64,000 bases of DNA from positions 12,274,491-12,338,490 of the forward strand of contig NC_051092.1 in the NCBI RefSeq assembly GCF_901709675.1. Direction: 5' to 3'. Source of the stretch: Syngnathus acus (Eukaryota > Chordata > Actinopteri > Syngnathiformes > Syngnathidae). Positions 14,101 through 26,411 of this stretch are shown here, one piece after another. The notes beneath the pieces are model-generated. The model searched no databases and was not told the DNA's origin. It was given only the letters and a program-made list of their open reading frames with translations. A program made the position numbers and the translations under genes. Every line of letters starts with the position of its first letter. Within the stretch, counting starts at the first letter, position 1.

Positions 14101-17100
14101 CCATAGAATAGGACCGGGCGTGCGTAAAAGCCATGTCCGAGCCCCATCCACGGTCCCCGGACAGCCACCTGGCCGAGCGCCGGCCCCAGACTTCCATCCA
14201 CGGAGGTTAAAGAGAGCTCCGTGGAGTAGGACCGGGCGTGCTAAAAAGCCATAATAGTTTTTCAAACCTGTGTCACTCCAAATCATTAAATCCTTCGAAC
14301 TCTTCGTCCTCCGTGTCACTTAGAAACAAAGCCGCTAATGATGCCGGTAGTACGTGGGGCCCTTGGTCATCTTCGTCATCCCGTGATCAATCTTTGTCCT
14401 TTTTGTAAACAACCGCCGCCCCACGCCGCGCTGCTGACGTCACTTGAAATTCAAATTACAGTAATCCCTTGCTACATCGCGGTTCGTTTATCGCGGTTTC
14501 ACTTTTTTTTTGAAATTTTTTGAAAAAATTCACATAAATCGCTCCTCAGTATAAGTCGCCCCCCCACCCAGATTATGGGAAAAAAACGCGATTTATAGTC
14601 CGAAAATTACGGTATACATATACAGATTGCTTAATCTTTTGACAACGCACTGCTGATTGAAGGTCATCTTGTCATAGTGTGTCATATCTATCTCAGTGCC
14701 CCTTCTTCCATACTTTACTGCTCTCTTCTTCTCGCTATTGGTCAAAGAACACGCACATTATTTTAGCCCTGGCTACTGGACATTGCAGTATTTTACAGTC
14801 TCCATTTTGCTGCCCTCAATCTCAGGTCCACGGTGACCACTTGCAACAATTTGTTAGTTTATAACCATTATACACATTAATTGATGTTTAATGCTTTAGT
14901 GCCTTCGGTGCCATTAGCATAGACTTATAAACATAAGTAAAAGACACTTCCATAATAAGTAGTATAATAATTTCCACAGCACAAGTGCAGATGTTTATTT
15001 ATCTATGGTTCTCTCTACAAAGTGACTCGATCAGAACCTGAGAAGTCCCTCCAATGAATACAGCAGAATCTCTGCTTTGGAGCAAAATGGTCTCTCAACA
15101 GTAACATGAGCCCAACGCTACGGTCCAGTTAGTTTTAATAACATTACAGACCAAAGTAGGTGATACATGGTTGCCATGCCAACAACAGACACTGTTCTCT
15201 TTATAGTAGGCCAGTCTACCATCCGGAAGACCATTGCTTCACATTGTGTCTTTCAAAGCCATTGTAAGAATAGCCAACAATCCAACCTTGAGTGAATTAA
15301 AGTCATGTGTTTTTCTTTCTGCCACAGCTTTCTCAGCGGGTGAGTCTTTCTTGCGTTGTTTCTGTCTTCCCAAGGAGAGGGCGACAGCGTGTGTGTGCGT
15401 GTGTGTGTTTGTGTGTGTGTTTGTGTGTGTGTGTTTGTGTGTGTGTGTGTGCGTGTGCGTGTGTGTGTGAGCAGATTGTCTTAAATTTAAAGGCGTGTTA
15501 CAAACAAGACTGGCACCATCTCTGGGCCCCCCAGAGAATGTGCGTCACCAACTTTGTCCTCTGCACTGCCCCCCTTTTTCCTTGAAACAAACAACTTCCT
15601 TATCGAAATGTTCCACTCACTTCCCTGTAAACATCCTGGCAGGCTTGTGCAGGTGCATGGACAATCTCTCCTTATTTCTCCCGGCCAGCCAAGACCCCAC
15701 AACTGCAAACAGCAGGATACCAACACGCTCTTGACACTCAACGGCTCGGATTGTTTTGCAGGCTCTCAGGAATCAGACAGCTCCCAAACAGCCAAGAAGG
15801 ACATGTTGGCTGCGCTGAGGGCCCGCCAGGAAGCTCTGGAGGAAACGCTGAGGCAGAGGCTTGAGGAGCTCAAGAACATCTGTATCAGAGAGGCTGTATG
15901 CCAAGACTTCGAAAAAAAAATCCCTTCTCTTCTGAATGTTCATTTGGAGCCTCATTCTACTTTCAATCTGCAGGAGCTGACAGGAAAACTTCCCAAGGAA
16001 TACCCTCTCGACCCAGGCGAGGAAGCGCCCACGGTGAGGCGAAAGATTGGTACTGCCTTCAAACTGGATGAGCAGAAGATTCTTCCGAAGGGGGAGGTAA
16101 ATGATTTCCATATTATGAAGATTTGGGGCAATTCATAACACACCAACTGTTTCGTCAAAATACCCAAAGGATCAAGAATTACAGCAAGCGGTGTGCTTTT
16201 TCAACTTTTTTATTTCATTGTAGCTGCCAAATACACCTCGTTGCATTACCTTTGATACTATATTTAGCTTCAAGTAGGATTGAGACGTTTGACTTGGTGA
16301 TCCCTGCTTGACAAATCCCAGCAGAAATGAGGAGAAAGACAGCCTTGTTATTATTGGAGGGCCGCATGTTTCTATAGAGACGATTCAGCGGTGAGAAAAT
16401 CTGCACCTTGCTTTCTCTGGCAGTCATTATATACGTCGAGTAAGGGAGAATTACGGCGTCTGCAAACTAAGCTTGTTGTGTTTGGATCACAAATATGTAA
16501 CTAGCTAATCTTGCCGGTGTTGTTATCATATCCTTGCATATGCTCGTCCCAGGAAGAAGAACTGGAGCGGTTGGAGCGGGAGTTCGCCATTCAGTCGCAG
16601 ATTACCGAGGCCGCCCGGCGCCTGGCCAGTGACCCACACGTGAGCAGCAAGAAGCTGAAGAAGCAGAGGAAGACATCTTATCTCAACGCGCTTAAGAAGC
16701 TACAAGAGATCGAGAATTCCATCAATGAATATCGGATTCGCTCTGGCAAGAAACCTACGCAGAGGGCGTCGCTTATAATTGAAGGTACCATCAGTATTTG
16801 TGGTCCCATGATAGTATTTTATTGTGTTGTGGCTTATAAGTGCTGCAAAAGAAATAATAAATATCCAGAACAAAATCTGACGAAATCACAAAGTCAAAAC
16901 CCTGGACACTACTAAGCGTCGCTTAACGTCACGTTCTGACCATGGAACATTATATGAGAAAAATGACAATAACAAATGCTTTTTAAAATGTTTTCTTAAA
17001 TTGTATAGGATTGTTATTCCTAAAAAGCTGGCAAATATATGACCATAAAAACGGCTCAACTGAAAAGCCAAAAGAACAAAACTTTTGTTTGAAAAATCAT

Positions 17101-20100
17101 TAACCAAATCAGATGACCAACCAAATGAAAAATCATGACGTTTTGTTTTTTAACTTCAGCAATAAAGTGACAAAATATGACAAAATGTTGAACAAAAATC
17201 TGCCATAACCTATTTGTCATTAAAAATGACATCAAAAAATGTGTCCAAATCTTTACTGTTGCATGATTGAAGGCTAACCACAGACACATTTTGGCTTACT
17301 CTGTGCACCCCCTGTTCTTCTTGGGTCCTGTAGAGGCCAACCTGGGCTCTGAAGACAGCTCGTTGTCCGATGCTCTGGTCCTGGACGATGAAGACTCCCA
17401 ACTGACCGGGACCCCCAACTTCTCACCAATGGCGTCACCCCACAAAGGTCTCCCCCCGCGCCCGCCATCTCACAGTCGTCCCCCACCCCCGCAGTCCCTA
17501 GACGGGTTGCGGCACCTGCACTTCGGCCGCGCCGACTACGACAAATCGCCCATCAAGCCCAAAATGTGGAGCGAGTCATCGCTTGATGAGCCGTATGAAA
17601 AAGTCAAGAAGCGCTCGTCTCACTCGAGGTAGGAGTTAGGACTCGCCCGGTGTTTTGCAACCCTTAAGCCAAGGCACATATTTTCCAAAAGAAAAAGGTC
17701 ACGGCATGGGACCCCAGATGATGATGCCTGTTAAAGTATTTTGTGTACAATTCATTCAAATAATACCTTTTCTCTATAGTCACAGAAGATTCCTGAGCTC
17801 TGGCAGCACAGAAGCAGGAGGTAGCAACTCTCTGCAAAGCAGCCCCATCAGGAGCCTCCCTCAGTGGAACTCTCAGTCCAGCATGCCGTCCACACCGGAC
17901 CTGAGGACCCGGACGCCACACTATGTGCATTCCACCAGGTCTGTTCTTGACAACTTAACCTCTGTCTCTTTGGGCCAATTAAAAGATCTGACGTGATGGA
18001 ACCTTGCGGTGTTTTGATGGTGGGGGCTCTTTGACAACTGTTTTTCCTGTAATGTCTAAGAATCCCAAATATTAACCCAAAGTGTTGTTTGCGTGCCCCA
18101 CAGGTCAGTGGACATCAGTCCCACACGTCTGCACAGTCTCGCTCAGCACTTTAGAAACCGCAGCTCCAGTCTGGAATCCCAGGGAAAGCTCCTGATATCG
18201 GACCCAGATACGCACCCGCACGCCCTGGGCACGCTCGGAAGCCCGGATTTTTTCCTGGGCCCAACACGCAGTTCCAATGGCTCCGACCCGCTGGACGACT
18301 GTTCCTCCTGCACCAGCCAGAGCAGCTCCGAGCACTTCTACCCCGCCGGCGGGACCTTGGCGCCCAGTAGCAACCCCAACTACTCAACCCTCGGGGAGGA
18401 CTCTCCCTCCAAAGCCAGGCAGCGGCAGCGGCACAGGTAAGACGAACGGAAGGCTACCAAGGGGACAGACTATATACATGCTCAAACAGCTTTCTAGATG
18501 TTGGGAAAGTTCTTTAATAGCTTTTCCCTTCTCTGTGATTGATCCACGTATTCCCTTCAGGTCCGCTGGTCACCTGGGGTCGTCCAACTCTGGCTCAATG
18601 CCAAACCTGGCAGCTAAGAACGGCTCGGTTAGCGGTTCGGGCGGCGGCGGTATCGGCGGTGGACACCACGGCGTCTACCTCCATAGCCAGAGCCAGCCGT
18701 CCTCCCAGTACCGCATCAAAGAGTACCCGCTGTACGTGGAGGGCAGCCCCAACCCGGTGGTGGTGCGCAGCCTGGAGAGCGACCAGGAGGGCCACTACAG
18801 CGTGAAGGCCCAGTTCAAGACCTCCAGCTCCTACACGGCCGGGGGACTCTACAAGGAGGCCTGGGGAGGGGAGGAGGGCGGCGAGGGCGGCGGGCGACTC
18901 ACGCCGTCCCGCTCGCAAATCGTACGGACTCCATCGCTGGGGCGAGAGGGGAGCAGCGGAGGAGGCGGGAGGGCGGCTGTTTCGGAAGAACTGCGCTGCT
19001 GGTACCAGAGGTCGTCCGGGAGCCTGAAGGAGAGGAGTCACTCCCATTCGGGGTCCACCTCATCTGAAACAGGGTCACAGCAAGGCACGCTAGGACACGG
19101 GCGGGGCAGCAGGGTGGGAACGCTCGCCAAAGGCTCACCAGGTGCTCATCCTTTACTCGTGCTCATTTCATAATTATAATAATAGTATGCCGGTTGCCTG
19201 ACTTTTCGTCAGGTACGCTCTCCGGCTTCCTTCGACTTTCCAAAAACATATTTCTTGGGTTAATTAAAGACGACACGTTCTTTTGTGGGGGGGGGGTGGG
19301 GGGTTTTGTCAATCAATTACAAAAATAATTGCCAATCAATTTGATAATCGATTTGTTGTCAATTAATTGCTGCTTCTCTGAATAAAGTGAACGAGTGCTA
19401 CAGCTATCAAATATTTTTCAAACCGAATATTTTACTGATTATCCCGTTGTTTCTGTGTGTTATCGAATAAGAAAGGATTTTTATTTATTCTTAAGTTCAA
19501 TTCTAGTGTCTGTGACTTAATGGTGACTGATGTACGCGTGATGATGAGGGATGTGGAGCTAAGTGTTAAATATGTGCCAGTGTTATCGATGTTCCTAACC
19601 GAGGGTCATTTTCCCCTCGTAGTCGCGTCCCCACACAGCCAGAGGAGTATGACGCCCTCCAGCGAGCATGCAGCCACGCCCCCCTGCAGTCCGCAGCACA
19701 TCCTGAACTGGCAAAGCGGGTGAGACCCCCGGGACGCGCTCGGCATGTTTCACGCTGCTACTCCTTTGTCTCGCATTGCTGCTCTTTGGCTTCACAATTT
19801 GATTCACTCTGCAGCCTAACTTTGCTCCTCCTCACGGCTCTCCCTGCTCTACACTAACACAGCTTCCCTTTTGTGTGCGTGGGTGTGTGTGTGTGCTGTC
19901 TTCTGCTTTAGAGGCACAGCTGACAGCTCTCCCACTGAGGACCTCTGTCGGTCTCCTCTTCAGCCCAGCTCTGGTGTCTAGAGGTACTGTCCTTAGTCCA
20001 AGAACTCCCAACCCGAGCTATGCATTCTTTGTGGTGGTGGTAGCGTTTCTCTCTTTCTGGCTTCAACCTGTACTTATTCACTAATCTGCTTTCAAATTCC

Positions 20101-20545
20101 TCACGCTTTATGTTGACTCACTAACAAAGAGGTGTCCACTGTAAAGGAGACCGTAGACCTTTTCACATCACAGATCATTCCAGGTGTCATAACATCCCGT
20201 TCCCTAGCATGAAACAGTGTTTATTTGATCAAAATGGCCTTAAAAAGTTTTTTGGTGAGGTTTTGTCCCCCTTGGCCAGGGCAGCCGGCTCCATTTGGCC
20301 CAAATCCACTGGCACATTACTTTTCAAGATTCACTGTATTTCCTCCGTCTTACAATACGTTTTTGGCAAACGGGGCTGCTGCTGTGGCCACTGAGAACAT
20401 CTAACCCCCGTTTTGTTGTTTTTCTGATGCCCATTTCGTTAGGTCGTTCACTGACAGCTGCTTCCTGGGCGGTCCATCCTGTTCCGAGCTGGCGGATGTG
20501 CAGTGGTACAGACGCGACAAGGCCAAACCTGGAACTCTGGTTTGA
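2191..20545 (+). CDS. frmd4a: FERM domain-containing protein 4A (5' partial)
   Basis: FRMD4A is a cytoplasmic scaffold; family knowledge links it to cytohesin/Par3 complexes and epithelial polarity. Exons read: 2191-2275, 3702-3758, 4294-4316, 6400-6483, 6568-6633, 6715-6772, 6969-7055, 10236-10312, 11920-12058, 12159-12300, 15762-15895, 15974-16096, 16553-16784, 17334-17628, 17780-17938, 18104-18436, 18561-19141, 19623-19719, then a last exon at 20443-20545 (or 19912-19981, listed separately). Phases agree at every junction. The first exon enters the FERM domain at FYIESISYLKDN, so N-terminal exons lie left of the window. FERM lobes run to about 12058 (SIVESLPTYGVHYYAVK, GIPWWLGLSYKGIFQYD, TFGHSGIAVHTWY). 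A Glu/Arg-rich coiled coil follows (15762-16784, LERLEREFAIQSQI), then a long Ser/Pro-rich tail (PPRPPSHSRPPPPQ, SSMPSTPDLR, SPSKARQRQR). FRMD4B is the main alternative; the tail motifs as I recall them fit 4A better. Confidence 0.93.
9463..9545 (+). repeat. Fragment of a common teleost interspersed repeat
   Basis: The text gcacgatggacaagtggtta followed by cctgcggggtcctcgcag resembles the head of the repeat whose later part (gtttgcatgttctccccgtg) is seen near 51260. It lies in a frmd4a intron. Confidence 0.45.
9650..9712. repeat. (CT)n-rich low-complexity tract
   Basis: Runs of ctctctctcg and ctcgctcgct, followed about 100 bp later by a G14 run near 9809. It lies within the frmd4a intron between exons 6969-7055 and 10236-10312. 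Confidence 0.9.
13266..14614. mobile_element. TA-flanked inverted-repeat DNA element, about 1.35 kb
   Basis: The left end TACCGTATTTTTCGGACTAA and the right end AGTCCGAAAATTACGGTA are inverted repeats. Next to them lie further inverted blocks (gtcgctccgg, and cgctcctcagtataagtcgc). The ends are shared with the MITEs at 46643 and 61907. Inside are internal duplications: a block containing gtgtcactccaattcattaa recurs near 13555, 13715 and 14270, and a block with gagagctcc and aggaccgggcgtg occurs twice (about 14093 and 14212). No transposase frame was recognised. It lies in a frmd4a intron and is probably mariner-like and non-autonomous. Confidence 0.75.
15390..15475. repeat. (GT)n microsatellite
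   Basis: Imperfect GT run in a frmd4a intron, about 290 bp before the exon at 15762. Confidence 0.95.
19912..19981 (+). CDS. frmd4a: Alternative last coding exon of frmd4a
   Basis: The exon ending at 19719 leaves two bases (GG). A consensus acceptor (gctttag) precedes 19912. Joining there gives GGTADSSPTEDLCRSPLQPS and ends in SGV plus TAG at 19979-19981. This resembles, by recall, the ATENSP-type tail of a mammalian FRMD4A isoform. The other choice, the exon at 20443-20545, also fits the phase and ends ELADVQWYRRDKAKPGTLV. Because the 19912 exon carries an in-frame stop before any donor, it acts as an alternative terminus or a poison exon. Transcript data would be needed to decide usage. 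Confidence 0.55.
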
Positions 20546-22800
20546 GACCTTCCCGAAAAGGCCTCCTCCCCCTTTTCACCGCATCCCTACTCACAACAGC
20601 TGTACGTGGCCCTCCCTCCATGCCACCGCACCCCCCTCTCCACTCGGGACGTGAGCTACGGAGCCCAGTGGATGTCAAAGAGAGCCCAGTCTTGTGTGTT
20701 TCAAGTTGTTCCCCCTGACCCAGAGGATTCCTGCTGGTTTTGAGCCACCAGTCCTAAAAACCCATACAAGTGTGTTGGGTTTCAGTATTCCCATTCATCT
20801 TTTATTTTTCCCTTGCATATTTATTATCAAACATGGAGAAGATGACTTTTCTTAAGAAGAAGGAAAAAAAAAACAATCTGGCAAAGATTTATGACAAAAA
20901 TTCCCGTACCGGGTTTTAACCCACAGGCTGGATGGACTGGTCACCGGTCATCGAGGATAGAACGCAATCTGGACTTCAGCAATAACAAACAGTGTTGGAT
21001 TTGTTCTCAGAAGAGAGACTGCCGACTGTGTCATGTGCAGAGGATTTGCAAATTTGATGCTTTTGCCTTCCGTTCTGAGCTCACGCTCATCATTTCCTAT
21101 CCGTCGCTCCGATGGTTGCAAAATTAAGAGAATTTTCATGGTTCCAAAGTTTCCATGGGAATTAACAGGAATAAACCAGAAAGTTACAACATTGAAAATT
21201 GGCTCCTGTACTATTTGGTACTAAAATTTTATTTTGCATCGTTTTAACTAAAACAACCGTTTTGAACTGTCACGCAATGAAATTGGAAAATGTCTTTATT
21301 CTTTTGCATTGTGCTGCAGGCCAAAATAATTGCAATGACGAATGAATGAATTGTCCATCCGCCGCCACTCAAGTGAAGTAGAAAAAAGTGGAGCAACACA
21401 GGACTGTAAACTGTGACGCAAGTGGGCAAGGACAGTCACCTAAGGTATTTTGGATGGATGTCTGCTTGTGGTAAAACTAAAATGTTTCTATTTCTGCATT
21501 AATGTGATAGCTATTCTATTAAAGTCAACAATTGCAAGTTAATTCCCATGGAAATTCACCGGAAATATTCCAGAAATTTACCATGAATGAGACCCTCGTC
21601 ACTTGGGTGTAGTCCCGCCTGGACACTCTTCAGTTTGGGATCTTTGCAGAGCAAGGCAGCTCTTGCTAATTGACACATGGCATGTGAACAAAAGTATTGG
21701 GACATACGGCCATTACAAATACAGGATGTAGTAGTTTCTCCACATCATCTATTTGAACCACGACTTAACTGGCGAAAAGTTTGACTTTGTTCATTTTTTT
21801 TCTTACTCAATACTTAGACTGTCTTCTTGGAAAAATATAATTTAATTTTCATGAGATTATAATTTAATCTCTTGCAATACAACTCTAATCTTGTAATATT
21901 TAAAAAAAAATCATCTTAAAATAAGATAAATATTTTTATATTAAAAATATTACTGCAATGTTGCATTGCGACATTTAATCTCAGAATATTATGTCAAAAA
22001 AACTATTCGTGTTGTGCTATAATTTTCTCTAGACAAAGTATAAATTTAATTTGGAAATATTAACTTTTCTTGAAAAAATATAATTTAATTTACATGAAAC
22101 TAATATTGTTTTGTGAAATAAATACAAAATTAATCTCATAGTGTTATGAATTATTCATGACAAGATTTAACTTAATCCTCATGAATTTAAAAACAGTCTG
22201 TGGATTTTTTATTCTCTGGAGGGGAAAAAAAAAGCAACAATTAAAAGATTCACTATAACCATTTTATTCTGTTGGAATAGTCACATGTCCGTCACTCGGT
22301 CCTTTGTGGGAATCCAATGAAAATGACTGCAAAATCATCTATTTGAACCACCACTCAGTAAATTACTACTACTTACTAAACTAATGGCCTTCAACCCATC
22401 CGAGGTGTGTCCCAAGACTTGTGTCCATATAGTGCCTGTACACACATGCACACACACAAACAGTGAGGGTCAGAACACTTGAATTCATGGGTGCTACAAT
22501 GCTTAGGTTTTTGGGGGTGCCAACCATAATGTGGTCACTGTTGGCCTTGAAAAATAGCAGCCACACAGATGAGCCAAAGTTCAGAAAGCACAATTTCACC
22601 TCCACTCACAGACATGTCATCAGGACTAAAGAAAAGCCATACAGCCAGGTACACACACAAAATTTTAACATCATTACTCATTTTTAACATGTGAGGGAGC
22701 TAGCGCACACCATGTGTTGCAGTACCAACGCTCACCTGTGAGAGGCAGCATGGAAATACAAAAGAACAAATTGTAACCTTAGCTGGTAACTCATAGGTAA
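20546..22800. other. frmd4a 3' UTR candidate and intergenic DNA
   Basis: Sequence after the second frmd4a stop codon. An AATAAA occurs near 21170. The stretch 21830-22200 is very AT-rich with degenerate internal repeats (atataatttaatttncatga). No coding exon was recognised. Confidence 0.5.
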
Positions 22801-22829
22801 CTGCAGACTTCCATTCATTACCGTCAGAA

Positions 22830-23630
22830 AGGTCTTTTCTAGCATTGATTGGAAGTGGGGTAAATGCTCATATTTGGTCCGGATGTCAGTATGTGTGCGG
22901 TACACCCATTTACCAACGCACTTTTTTAATATTTACAATAGTTGGCCTTGATTGTTTTCTGGTCTGATCAGGGAAGAAAAATCACTCTTAACATACTTCT
23001 CATTACGGGATAACCCTCAGGATCGACTTTTAAGCACATCCGATGACTTTTTCCTGAAACTACTAAAATGCTGTTGAAATGCTCAAATTTGGTCCGATTG
23101 ACAGCCTGTATGTACCCCTCTGGGCCCACCAACACAGATTATCCCTCAGGATAATCTTTCAGAAATAACTGACAATATCTGGACCTTTGTTGACTTTGAT
23201 CAGAAAGGTGTGCAATGGAGGAAAAATACTCAAATTAGGTCTAACTGTTGGGATGTGCGTACCCTGCTTATCCCACATCACACGAGATAATCGGTCAGGA
23301 TGATCATTGCCAGACTACTGATAATCAAGCAATTATGGCTTGAAATGGAAGGAATGAAAACGCTCAACTTGGCACGATTATCAGCATGTGTACAGTGCTT
23401 TACACAGGATTATCAATCAGGATAATCGTTTAGAGACACCCGATAATTAGGCCTTTGTTGACTTTGATCGGAAGGGAGTAAAAATACTCACATTTGGTCT
23501 GATTGTTTTTACACCCCGTGACCTGACACCACAGGTTAATTGTTTAGAGGCATCTTTTAATAAGGCCTTGACCGACGTTAATAATCACAAAGGTTTGGTC
23601 AGATTATCGGTATGTGCATAGTGAAGGAAT
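22830..23630. repeat. Diverged tandem array
   Basis: A degenerate unit of roughly 100-150 bp recurs at least five times. Shared words are tttggtc(t/c)gatt, ggataatc, tttgttgactttgatc and agcatgtgtac. Copies are well diverged, so the array is old or functionally unconstrained. Confidence 0.6.
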
Positions 23631-24492
23631 TTTCCCGTACGTCACCACATACAACGGGACAGGGTTAGAAAAGCACAGCTCTCAGGACCGACCGCCAGCC
23701 AGCCTCGTGTTACATTTTGCACAACCGACCAACCACATCACTTTTGTTGCGTCAAGTCTCGATCTATGCTTATTTTCCTCACTTTCAGTCTCACGCCAAC
23801 ATCTACATGCTACCATTAGGGTCCCAAATTCAAAATATGTGCAAACGTCGCATTCCAATGCACCATTCTTTGCGCATGCCACTGAAGATGAAAGACACCC
23901 CCACCCTCAACGTAGTGTCGCCTTTAATGACCCTTGTGGAAACGTCAGAGTCTGGTGTGGTTCAGTGCAGCCTCCTTCTCCTGTTAATCTTGTGTCAAGC
24001 CATGCCAAAACAATTTCTACTCACTTGTTTTTTTAATGCTCTTAAAGAGGCTTGACATTGTTTTCTTAGGATTTTTAATATTCACGCTTTTCAACAATGT
24101 TCCCCTCACTGTTGTTGTTGTTTTTCTATCCCGGTGCTACACAAGTTGACATGATACCATTGCCCCATAGAGTCAGTCCAGTACGAGTTGATTTTAACAC
24201 AAGCAAAGAAATAGAGCATGTAAATGTTAACATGAATACTTTCGATGTGCTGTAGGAATACAAGTGTGGAATTGATTATATATATAAAAAAAAAAGAACA
24301 TTAACAATGATGATAACTGAATTCCACAGTTAATTTATTCTTTTCTAATACAAATTTGTATAGTAACTTTACATTTTTCAAAAAGCGTGCCGTTGGAAAA
24401 GTGGTGGAATTTTTTTTCAGAGACGTTGTCGCTGGTTCAGGAGATGAACACAAATAAATTATTGATGAATGTTTGCAAGGCTCCTGTCAGAT

Positions 24493-25901
24493 TGTCACGA
24501 TCTGTCTCCGTTCGTTTCCTTGTTTTAATGTTGCCATGGTTTCTGTTCGCGTCGCCCCTCCCCTCCTGTGTCTGCTCACAATCTATGTAATTGCCATCAC
24601 CTGCCTCTCGTTACCTGTCTTGCATTTAAGTCCTGTCTGTCTCATGTCTTCTTGTTATTCTAGTTGCTTGTCTGTTCTCGTCTTGTTTTGTCTTTCTGTT
24701 CAGTTGGTCTCATCCCTAGTCGAGCATCTATAGCAGGGGTGTCCAAACTTTTTGCAAGGAGGGCCAGATTTAGTAACGTGAAGGGGCCCGGGGGCAATAT
24801 TTTTGTTCGCTTCTCATCCGGGGGGGTGCTAATAGGACGTCAAACGCTGCGCGTTCGCTTCTCTTCCCGGGGGGGGGGGGGTGCTAATGGGACGTCAAAC
24901 GCTGCGTGTTCGCTTCTCTTCCGGGGGGTGCTAATGGGACGTCAAACGCTGCGCGTTCGCTTCTCTTCCGGGGGGGGGGTTGCTAATGGGACGTCAAACG
25001 CTGCGCGTTCGCTTCTCTTCCGGGGGGGGGGGGTGCTAATGGGACGTCAAACGCTGCGCGTTCGCTTCTCTTCCGGGGGGTGGGGGGTTGGTGCTAATGG
25101 GACGTCAAACGCTTTGTGTGACGGGCTCCATCTAGTGTGGAAACTGAGAAGTGCAACAGAGTTGAGCTCAAGCTTATTGTGCGGGCCATATTCAATTATG
25201 TTTTCAGAATTTGCTGCGGGCCAATAAAAACTGGACCGCGGGCCGCAGTTGGCCCGCGGGCCGTAGTTTGGACACCCCTGATCTATAGTCTGTCTTTTGA
25301 GTTCGTTCAATAAACTCTGGTCCAAGCTGCATTTTGGTTGCCCAGCTCCATTCACTTCATGACAGAACAATCCGACCAATTCAGCGACCAGCGCTTGGAC
25401 CAACCGTTGCCGGTTCCCGCAACTGCTGCATGGTCGCCACAGAGCTGGCCCGCCCCCGACCCAGTTCCGACGGCACGGATGCTGCGGGCGGCCGTCACCA
25501 GTTCCGGCGGCGCGGATCCAGCGGCCAACACCCAGTCGGCCTTCGGTGGTGTGTGACGTGCGGCCGCCACCCCATTGCCTCCCGCCCCTTTTGGACACCT
25601 TTTTGGTACTGTCACGATCCGTCTCCGTTCGTTTCCTTGTTCGCGTCGCCCCTCCCCTCCTGTGTGCTCACAATCTATGTAATTGCCGTCACCTGCCTCT
25701 CGTTACCTGTCTTGCATTTAAGTCCTGTCTGCGTGTCACTTCCCGTCGGATTGTTCTCGTCCCATCTCTTCTTGTGTCTAGTGTCCAGTCTGTTCAGTTT
25801 TAGTCTTGTCCCTAGTTGAGCCTCGAGTCTATATTTTGAGTTCTTCAATAAACCCTGGTCCAAGCTGCATTTGGTCGCCCAGCGCCAATCACTTCATGAC
25901 A
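24493..25901 (+). mobile_element. Short LTR retroelement with two LTRs and a minimal interior
   Basis: Two related blocks, 24493-25364 and 25610-25901 (292 bp), each begin TGTCACGAT and end CTTCATGACA, and each contains a TATA-like gcatttaagtcctgtctg and a polyadenylation motif (caataaa(c)tctggtccaag). The first copy is longer only because a 547-bp hAT element has inserted in it. The interior (25365-25609, about 245 bp) begins gaacaatccgacca and carries no gag or pol. The structure fits a non-autonomous Ty3/Gypsy-like element. The five bases cagat flank both sides and may be the target duplication. Confidence 0.7.
24734..25280. mobile_element. Non-autonomous hAT element nested in the left LTR
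   Basis: Terminal inverted repeats CAGGGGTGTCCAAACT and AGTTTGGACACCCCTG, with a perfect 8-bp target duplication atctatag at 24726-24733 and 25281-25288. The interior carries about six tandem copies of a unit near 57 bp (tgggacgtcaaacgctgcg, ttcgcttctcttccggggg) between about 24805 and 25115, then gcgggcc-rich sequence typical of this family. Confidence 0.9.
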
Positions 25902-25992
25902 GATGTTTTTGCATTGAGTTTAATTCAATTATCCACTTGTGAATAATTAATGGATGTACTGATGGACGGTTTTTTGTTTGTTTTTTTATCCG

Positions 25993-26411
25993 CAGTGGTT
26001 CTTAACCTGGGTTCGATCAAACCCTAAAGGTTCAGTGAGTCAGTCTCAGGGGTTCGGCAGAGCCTCTTCTGCAGAGGACCTAATACACCTGATTTATCGT
26101 GTAAATTCGTGATGCATATCTGAACTAGCCTCGCAAAGGCAACAGCAGAAGTCATGCTGATTTGCCGGTATGTAGTAATTTGTTTTGAGTTCATTCATTG
26201 GTCATTCAATACAGCTATGAAATATTCTCACCCTTTTTGTTTTGTTCTTTGAACAATGGGATATTCAAGCACAGCTCATTTTGTGCACCAGTGAAAACAT
26301 TGTCTTGAATTTGAAAAACAAAATATTTCATTTTTCACCAAAGAGGGGTTCAATAAATACGCATACAAAACTGGTGGGGTTCGGTACCTCCAACAAGGTG
26401 AAGAACCACTG
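25993..26411. mobile_element. hAT-like non-autonomous element
   Basis: Ends CAGTGGTTCTTAACCTGG and CAAGGTGAAGAACCACTG form an imperfect inverted repeat. The flanking 8 bp do not match well, so the target duplication has decayed. Confidence 0.6.

Noticed and set aside
13891-14319. 142-residue minus-strand frame
   Set aside because: It lies wholly inside the inverted-repeat element at 13266-14614 and consists of its internal duplications.
24664-25598. Open frames of about 180 residues on both strands near 25 kb
   Set aside because: They run across the tandem repeat of a hAT element and an LTR; the internal protein repeats simply reflect the DNA repeat.
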